Of a stretch of DNA of 64,000 bases, positions 57,667 to 64,000 are shown piece after piece. The stretch lies in NCBI RefSeq assembly GCF_001411555.2, contig NC_049907.1, positions 9,804,243 to 9,868,242 on the forward strand, read 5' to 3'. Below the pieces are notes generated by a model. That model made no database searches. It worked only from the letters and a program-made list of their open reading frames with translations, and was not told where the DNA came from. The translations under genes and the position numbers were made by a program. This DNA is from Juglans regia (lineage: Eukaryota; Streptophyta; Magnoliopsida; Fagales; Juglandaceae). Within the stretch, counting starts at the first letter, position 1; every line of letters starts with the position of its first letter.

Positions 57667-60600
57667 TCAGTCTGATATTCTGATCTCAACTCCCAGAATG
57701 TCCTTCACCATCTCGTATGTCACAAATGCAATTGCTATAGATGGAACTACCTGAACAAGAAAGGCAGCACATCAAACAAGTCCTTAATGCAGGGAAAAGA
57801 TACGTTCATTCAACTTTAACAAAAGAATATCAGCAACATTTAAATGAGTTGATTTGAAAGGCAAAAAGTCTATGGACGAGTAAGGAACTGATTTGCAATA
57901 TTTAACTGCTAATAGACTATGCTTGTACAGATCATAAAAGGGCATGAATCTGTGGCTCTAAGGCACAACGGCCGCCTACCCTCAAAGTACAACCACTTTT
58001 CACATCTAACCCTGAACATCAATCATAGAAGTTTTCCACAACCGCTCTACAAATTCTAGAACACTCATTCTAGACTCTGAAGAATAGAATTTTTTTATCG
58101 GCAAATAAAGATTTTATTGATGAGGAATAGGTAGGGCTGTAAACAAACAATACTACTTGCTCATTGAGGGGGATTTAGAGACCTATTTTTCCAATCTTTG
58201 TTACTTTGGCTAAGGCTATTGTATTAGAGGGGGTAAATTTTAATGGCAAGTATGCTTCTTTCTTTGTTCGTAGGCAGTAATTAGGTATTTCTCTCTTGTA
58301 TACTACCTATGTACTTGGGCTATGCCTAATTATGAGGATCAATAAATTTTCTTTCTTACCAAAATAAATAATTAAACAATACTACTCGACAAGCCGCTCG
58401 AGATTGGTTCATACAAACTCGAATTCGGCTTGACTCATTTATTAAAGAAGCTGTTCGTGAATATAAAATTATGATCGACTATTAAATGATACATATAAAA
58501 CTCGGCTTGGCTCGAATGAGTTCGTATAAAATCAAATAACTTTGTATTTATTGTTTTTTATAGTATTCTCTATATGTATAATAAGAATATTTAAAATACT
58601 AAATATGTTACCTGAATCCTTATGAATTTAATTGTTGATATATGTATATACAAACTTCATAAAGATTTAGCAAAAAGTCAAAATTTTTAGATAAAGTTAT
58701 AAAATACAATATAGATAATATATTTTATCCAGCTCGTGAACAAGCTCAAATACTAAACAAGATGCTCGTGAACATAAAATTCAACTTGATGAAAAGCTTG
58801 AGCTCAACTTGTGTTTGAATAAAAATTAAACAAATAAGCTTGACCACCAATTACTCGCTCGAACTCAGCTCGTTTACACCCCTAGGAATAGGCATAGCCC
58901 AAGTACACAGGACATATACAAGAGCTAGAGTGTGAAGAATAGATACCCCCACAAAACGACATTTGCAGCTCTACAGGACCCACATCCAGATGCACCTTAT
59001 GTTGGACATCCAACAGGCCAGAATTTCTAAAACTGGATGGTTCTTAATCACCTAATTCGTGGAGCACCACAACTACAAAGATGGTAATGGTTCAAAGGAT
59101 CAAAACTCTCTAAGATAAACCTCTCTAGTATCCATACACACCAATAAAAAAAATATCCATACACAATGGATACTTGGCTAGGAAGCCAAATAAAAGTTCA
59201 ACACGACACATTGGCATTCATAGGATATAGAGCTTTCTTTTTACCTCCTCCCAGCCAGCCAGTGGTATTTTAGTCCTAAATCTTGTATTTTCTCTATTTG
59301 ATGGAAAGAAGTGCCATAGTATCTCAGTGTCACAAATAATGGCAATTCCCTTAGCAGGTGACCTAAAATTTCAATTTGGTAGTGCAGACCAAACATTCTA
59401 TTTGGAAAGTTCCAAACCAGTTAAACCTAACGTGTTCCCACATTTCTTAAAACATAGATTGCAAAGAATAGAAAGAGACTGACCTTCACAGAATTGGGGA
59501 CCAAACCCTTGTACAATGCCCCAAAGCCCTCATATCGAACGGTTTTTCTGAACGCGTCGATCATACCGGTATATTCAAGTGGGGCCTTGCTCCTCCCATC
59601 ACCAGTGACAATAGAAGCAGCATTACTCCATCCCACCATCTGCATCCGTCTACGTATGACATCAAGAGGATAAGCAACAGTTTGCCCAACAGTCCCAGCA
59701 GCAGCCCCACATGCCAGCCGTGTTGTCACACTCAACTCAGAGTCTTCAACCAGTCCAAATGGTCTAGTTTTAACTAACCAATCCTTTAGAGATTCATACA
59801 CAGCAAAGTTCAGACCCACATATGGAACCTGCAAACATCAGATACTAATATCATACTACATTTGAGAGAAATGTTCTTCTGATTTCATATTAAAATCCAG
59901 CGAGACAAGTTTAAGGTGCTAAAAGAAAATGATTAATTAATATCAAGTATCAGCACAGAAGGGAACAAAAATATGTTTCTAAAACTTGAATTTCTTCACC
60001 CTTGCTACAATTTTGTCTTCCCCAGTTGCCTATCTACAGCAGAAGAAAATATAGCATAACTATTGACATCTATCCCACCAATGCATTTACACATGTTTGC
60101 GTGTGAGTGGGGGCAGACAAGTGTCTGCGTGCATGAAGGTTACACCATTCAAAATAGAAATCAACTGAAGCACAGATCATTATTGAAGTGCAAAATAAAC
60201 TGAGACTTTATGCAAGGAGCTCAGCTCTCTAAATTCACTCACTCCCTCCTTCCCTTCCTCCCTCTCTCTCATGTGTACATTATTTCTTTTTCATTGTTAA
60301 CAAAGCAGGAAATTTCAACTTTATAAAAAAAATAAAAATAAAATAAAATAAACAAAAACCAGGAACATTCCTCCATTTTTCCACCGAATTCTTTCTGCTA
60401 TGCTAGAACAATAAGCACTCAATCTCCATGATCAAGAATTCCACACGGCACTCATAGGTTAATGAGGCATGTTGCAACATATAATTCAAAAAATTAAAAC
60501 CCCTAGGGGTTGGCTCAAGTGGTAAAGGCCTTTGACATGGTGATATGCTCCCTCCAAATCTAAGGTTTGAAATCCTCTTAGAGTGCAAACAATTTCTAAG

Positions 60601-63600
60601 GTCCATTGGACTAGGGGAACTTCCCCTTAAATTAACCGAGGTGCACTTGCGGGAAGCTCCTAGCCAATGGCCTATGCACCCTCACGATTAGTCGAGACAT
60701 TGTTCACGAACACCCGGTGCTAATAAAAAAATTCTAAAAAGCAACATTCTTCATGAGCAAGCTAAAAATGTTCAAGAACATACAGCAACGTGATTCGGGC
60801 AAAAAAATCAACATCAGTGACAACAGGGGAAGTGTTGAAAACCTGACACATAAAAGGCCCCGTCGAAAACTAATTTCATACTAGAAAATCAAGATACCAG
60901 ACTCAAGTACTTGGTCATGTTGAAACCTGAAATTTCATCGGCATCTCTTTTTATTATATAAATAAATTTCATCAGCATCTATATTCTTTTGATGAAAGTA
61001 AAATATCATCATTGGTACATTTAAAATCTCCGCAAGTGAGAGGGCCACATAATTGTCAAGACAACTAGGGCTTTAACTGCATGTAGATGAAGATACAAAT
61101 ACTAGCATAGACTTCACTTTTTATCATCCTGGTTGTAACTACCCAGTCCAACATAACAGCAGAAAAAAATAAAAATTGCTTACAACTCCAATCACAGAAG
61201 GAAGCCAACCCTTGTATAAAGCCCGTGGGCCTTCTTCCCTAAGCACGGTTGATAGCGCGTGGAATATTCCTCTGTACTGATAAGGAGAATTTTCCGTCTG
61301 CAATTATAAGTCCCATGAAATTTTAGATCCAATAAATGGGAATTAGCTATGCACAGTCCTTAATAACCCAAAAGATGAATAGCTTAAACGAAATATGTTG
61401 CCATTTATTGTAATAAATAAAATAACTAAAAACCAAATCCTCCAGGAAATTAAAACATTGCTGTTTGCATCTTATCTTAAATAGAGGTATTGGTGTTCCC
61501 AGCAACTTCCATAAAATGGGATAGAAGACAAGCCTAGATAATTCTTCCAGGAACATATTTACTTTAAGTTATGAGTCTATGATGATAGAAGACCACGTAC
61601 CTGTACAGTTAACCTGCCTCGTACCATGTCCATTGGATAAGTTGCAGACATGGCAATTATTCCAGCACACGCCCCAGCCCCAAGACGCAAAAGAGGAGTG
61701 AGCTGAGCATCTTCTGCACAAAATAACAAGAAAAGTGTGTAAGACAATATGTCCTCTATTAACTGCCATCTTTCCATTTATGAATCCTCAGACACTGAAT
61801 GAAGTTCATCTGAGTTAATGTTATGATCATGTCCTACTAATAAAGTTCTTGAGTAGGTCAGAAGGAAAACAAGCAAATGTACAAGTCACATCCAGTACAT
61901 AATGCATTACTTAATGTACAATGAAGGTAAACTGGATTCTTTATGCCTTCATTGATTTAATACATGGCAATGAAGGAATGAAAAAGGCACCATCTGATAG
62001 TTCTTTTACAGGCATCCCTTCCTTTTCTCTCCAAAAAACTAAATCAAATTATTATGTCTAGACCAAGTCTCCATGGTGTCTTGTTAATGCATAAACAACT
62101 ACATAACCCTTCAATGACACAATGATGTTAAAGAAGAACATACCATTGCCAGTTTGCTGCTGATATAGACGCAAAATGCCCCTGCCATTACAAGAAGGGA
62201 AACTTTAATCAATAGACCTCACTACTGCAACATCGAAGGGTACATAACTAAGGTATTTGTGTACAGTATGCAAGAGGATAATGAAAAAGGTCATAAACGT
62301 CTATGATTATTTTACTATGGCCCATCATTGGACCTCAAAAGGTAGTATTGTCATGTCACGTTATGATTACTTCAATTTGACAGAACAGAAATGCACATAA
62401 TGTAAAGTAGCCGAACAGTATAATAAAGTTTTTCTCCTTTAGAAAGTTTGATGAAATTTAGAGTAACAAATACGATCATCAACTTCACGCAAGATAGTTG
62501 CATGTCTATAATCAACAGCAATCAACCAAACTCAAAAGACCACGCTCCCAAAAAACTCGGTTTCGCCCAAGAATTTCACCAATGTTTCCAACATAGAAAA
62601 TTACAATTCAAAAGTTGGGCCCAAAATAAAAAGTTCGAGAGCACAATTTAAAAGCACATGCCAGAGACCAATATAATCTATTCACATAAACATCGAGCAG
62701 AAAACTTTACTTTGAAGCCTGCTCATAGCTGAAGAACTTGACCGCAGAGTTTGGCACAATACGTGCACAATTAGTTCCATTTCCTTTGAACAGTCCACGA
62801 AAACCCTCAGTTCTCCATATATATTTCAAGCCTTGAATCGTTCCATTGTATTTTATGTTATGGGGATTCTGGACCTGCATATTATCCAAGCTAATTAACA
62901 TATCATTATGGGATTTTGCATGGAACAGGAAATGCTCCAGACTAACGAATTTGGGTCCATAACCATGGAAAAGGAAATCTTGTCACCTTGTGGCACTTAC
63001 CAAAGAGGCCCTATTGCCCTATTGATTAGTATTACATAGAAGAAATTGCCATGGAGATTAATATAATTAAATCTGATGTGCATAGAAGAACTTGAGATTT
63101 TCAACCCCAATCAAGAATAGTTCATGATCAGGGACCCTTTTCAATCAGATCAAAGGGTTGTTTCATAAAATGTACTTCAAAGCATTTGCTCCATAGATAG
63201 GTATATATATCCATATGAAAAAATCATGTAAAGAAGGGGATATCTTTGTTAATGAGTTTATACATATATAAACAATAATGAATTATTCAATTGAAATAAA
63301 TTTAAAAAAAAAACGAATTATTCAGTTGAATTTCAACCAACCTGGAGCAATATTTTTAACCTTTCTAATGGAGCAACAGCTGTGCGTGACCTGCATAGAA
63401 AATAAAAAATTTATTCTACGAAATGAAAATATCACTACCGCAAAGAAGAGAATTGGAAAAAAAATGCACAGTATGTTCAAAGTTAGTGATACCGAAGTTT
63501 TCCCAGGCAGCTACATTTTACAAATCTTGGATAATTCATCAACTACACTGGATGCAACACAGTCTTTCTGATTCCAACTCACAACAAGATTCAAAATCCA

Positions 63601-63927
63601 TCATTTTCCCCATTTTTCAATAATAAGCCAGAAATTTAAAAAGAATAAATAACAAAAAAAAAAACAAAAACAAAAGGGAAAAAAGGTCCCATTCCTTTCA
63701 GATTTCCATTTCCATTTCCCTTTTATAAACCAACATACTATCAATGAAAGAGATAAGGAAGATGGAACTCACACTCCTCCAGCGACTCCACCCGCGACCA
63801 GAGACTTGCAAATGCTGAGAACAGCATAGCTCGGAGCCTTCACGCCCTCTCTAGCTAGCTTTGCCTCCCCCGCAAAATTCACAAACTTCGACACCGCCAA
63901 TTCGCTCTTCACATCCTCCGAAGCCAT
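57667..63927 (-). CDS. ADNT1: Mitochondrial adenine nucleotide carrier, ADNT1-like
   Basis: Inner-membrane mitochondrial carrier family protein; its Arabidopsis homologue ADNT1 (At4g01100, from memory) exchanges cytosolic AMP for matrix ATP. Exons: 63773-63927, 63342-63390, 62711-62874, 62144-62181, 61601-61713, 61184-61297, 59484-59828 and 57667-57750. They sum to 1062 nt, or 353 residues plus stop, the length expected for the family. All borders are GT-AG and the frame joins without stops. The ATG at 63,925-63,927 gives MASEDVKSELAV. The three repeat signatures are present: PLERLKILLQ (exon 2), YPMDMVRGRL (exon 5) and YPLDVIRRRMQ (exon 7), matching P-x-D/E-x-x-K/R. GLFKGNG, ALYKGWLPS and ALYKGLVPNS are the paired carrier motifs. 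The C-terminus is EMVKDILGVEIRISD. Introns 6 and 7 carry retroposon insertions, none of which touches a splice site. It looks fully functional. Confidence 0.97.
58132..58884. mobile_element. hAT-type MITE nested in the LINE/SINE tail
   Basis: 753 bp with TIRs TAGGGCTGTAAACAAAC and TAGGGGTGTAAACGAGC (reverse complement of the right end) and a perfect 8-bp duplication GGAATAGG at 58,124-58,131 and 58,885-58,892. No transposase. Related to the fragment at 14,678. Confidence 0.9.
58158..58373 (+). mobile_element. Inner LINE/SINE tail nested in the hAT element
   Basis: 216 bp in sense orientation, containing CTATGTACTTGGGCTATGCC and ending in an A-rich AAAATAAATAATT. It is flanked by perfect 13-bp repeats AAACAATACTACT at 58,145-58,157 and 58,374-58,386, a target-primed insertion signature. 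Confidence 0.88.
60500..60731 (+). mobile_element. tRNA-derived SINE in ADNT1 intron 6
   Basis: Starts CCCCTAGGGGTTGGCTCAAG. Box A-like TGGCTCAAGTGG is at 60,511-60,522 and box B-like GGTTTGAAATCC at 60,564-60,575, the RNA polymerase III internal promoter layout. It ends CCCGGTGCTAATAAAAAAA. It lies opposite to the ADNT1 transcript. The target duplication is unclear because the flanks are A-rich. Confidence 0.85.
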
Positions 63928-64000
63928 TGGAAGTAGAAAAAAAAACAAAAAAAGAAACTCCTTGGAGAATAACCAGCAAAAGCAACCAGAACCCTACGTC

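Larger units (their letters stand above)
58089..58932 (-). mobile_element. Outer LINE/SINE tail in ADNT1 intron 7 (split)
   Basis: Antisense retroposon 3' end: poly-T at its left, and CATAGCCCAAGTACACAGGA then CATATACAAGAGCTAG at its right. It is flanked by the 11-bp repeats TGAAGAATAGA (58,078-58,088 and 58,933-58,943). Only about 83 bp are its own; the rest is a later hAT insertion. Confidence 0.75.

Noticed and set aside
58381..58880. Coding potential in the hAT element
   Set aside because: Frequent stops on all frames; the GCTCG motifs are those of hAT-type MITEs.

Overview
The window is nuclear DNA from a plant, most likely a eudicot. The evidence is spliced genes with GT-AG introns, an exon-per-repeat receptor-like protein, plant-type Copia, Gypsy, CACTA and hAT elements, a tRNA-derived SINE and TTTAGGG telomere-type repeats. 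I cannot name the species from sequence alone; a woody rosid is a guess. Only three loci look like intact host genes, and transposon debris plus a large satellite fill most of the rest.

Layout. 1-3.9 kb: 5' part of an LRR receptor-like protein gene on the minus strand (seven exons visible, running off the left edge). 4.3-5.3 kb: a GC-rich foldback element. 7.0-9.7 kb: a Copia retrotransposon with both LTRs and a perfect target duplication but most of pol deleted. 11.6-12.4 kb: a second, broken LRR fragment. 12.4-18.9 kb: a decayed CACTA (En/Spm) transposon whose ends carry arrays of a TTCGAA-centred motif. 18.9-28.0 kb: nested retrotransposon remains, including the 5' end of a Gypsy element (LTR, primer site, gag) whose LTR was split by a 3.5-kb solo-LTR-like repeat, itself split by a G/C-rich hAT element holding a long hairpin.

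28.0-47.4 kb is the most unusual part: about 14 kb of a ~45-bp tandem repeat in blocks that repeatedly flip orientation, with a recurrent non-repeat core (three copies), palindromic turn points and an embedded telomere-like tract. It is interrupted by a 2.9-kb solo-LTR-like element and an antisense slice of Gypsy pol. A 247-bp direct repeat lies at 39.0 and at 47.4 kb.

47.6-57.6 kb is gene-poor: a frameshifted F-box/kelch pseudogene, a small intact DUF7722-type gene (51.4-51.6 kb), a diverged second copy of a repeat seen at 20.2-21.0 kb, and small retroposon tails. 57.7-63.9 kb holds a complete eight-exon gene for a mitochondrial adenine nucleotide carrier (ADNT1-like, minus strand). Its last intron contains three retroposon/transposon insertions nested inside one another, and the intron before that holds a SINE.

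The host genes do not form a pathway: one is a cell-surface receptor-like protein, one a mitochondrial carrier and one an uncharacterised small protein. The organisation is that of a plant intergenic or heterochromatic region beside a degraded RLP cluster.
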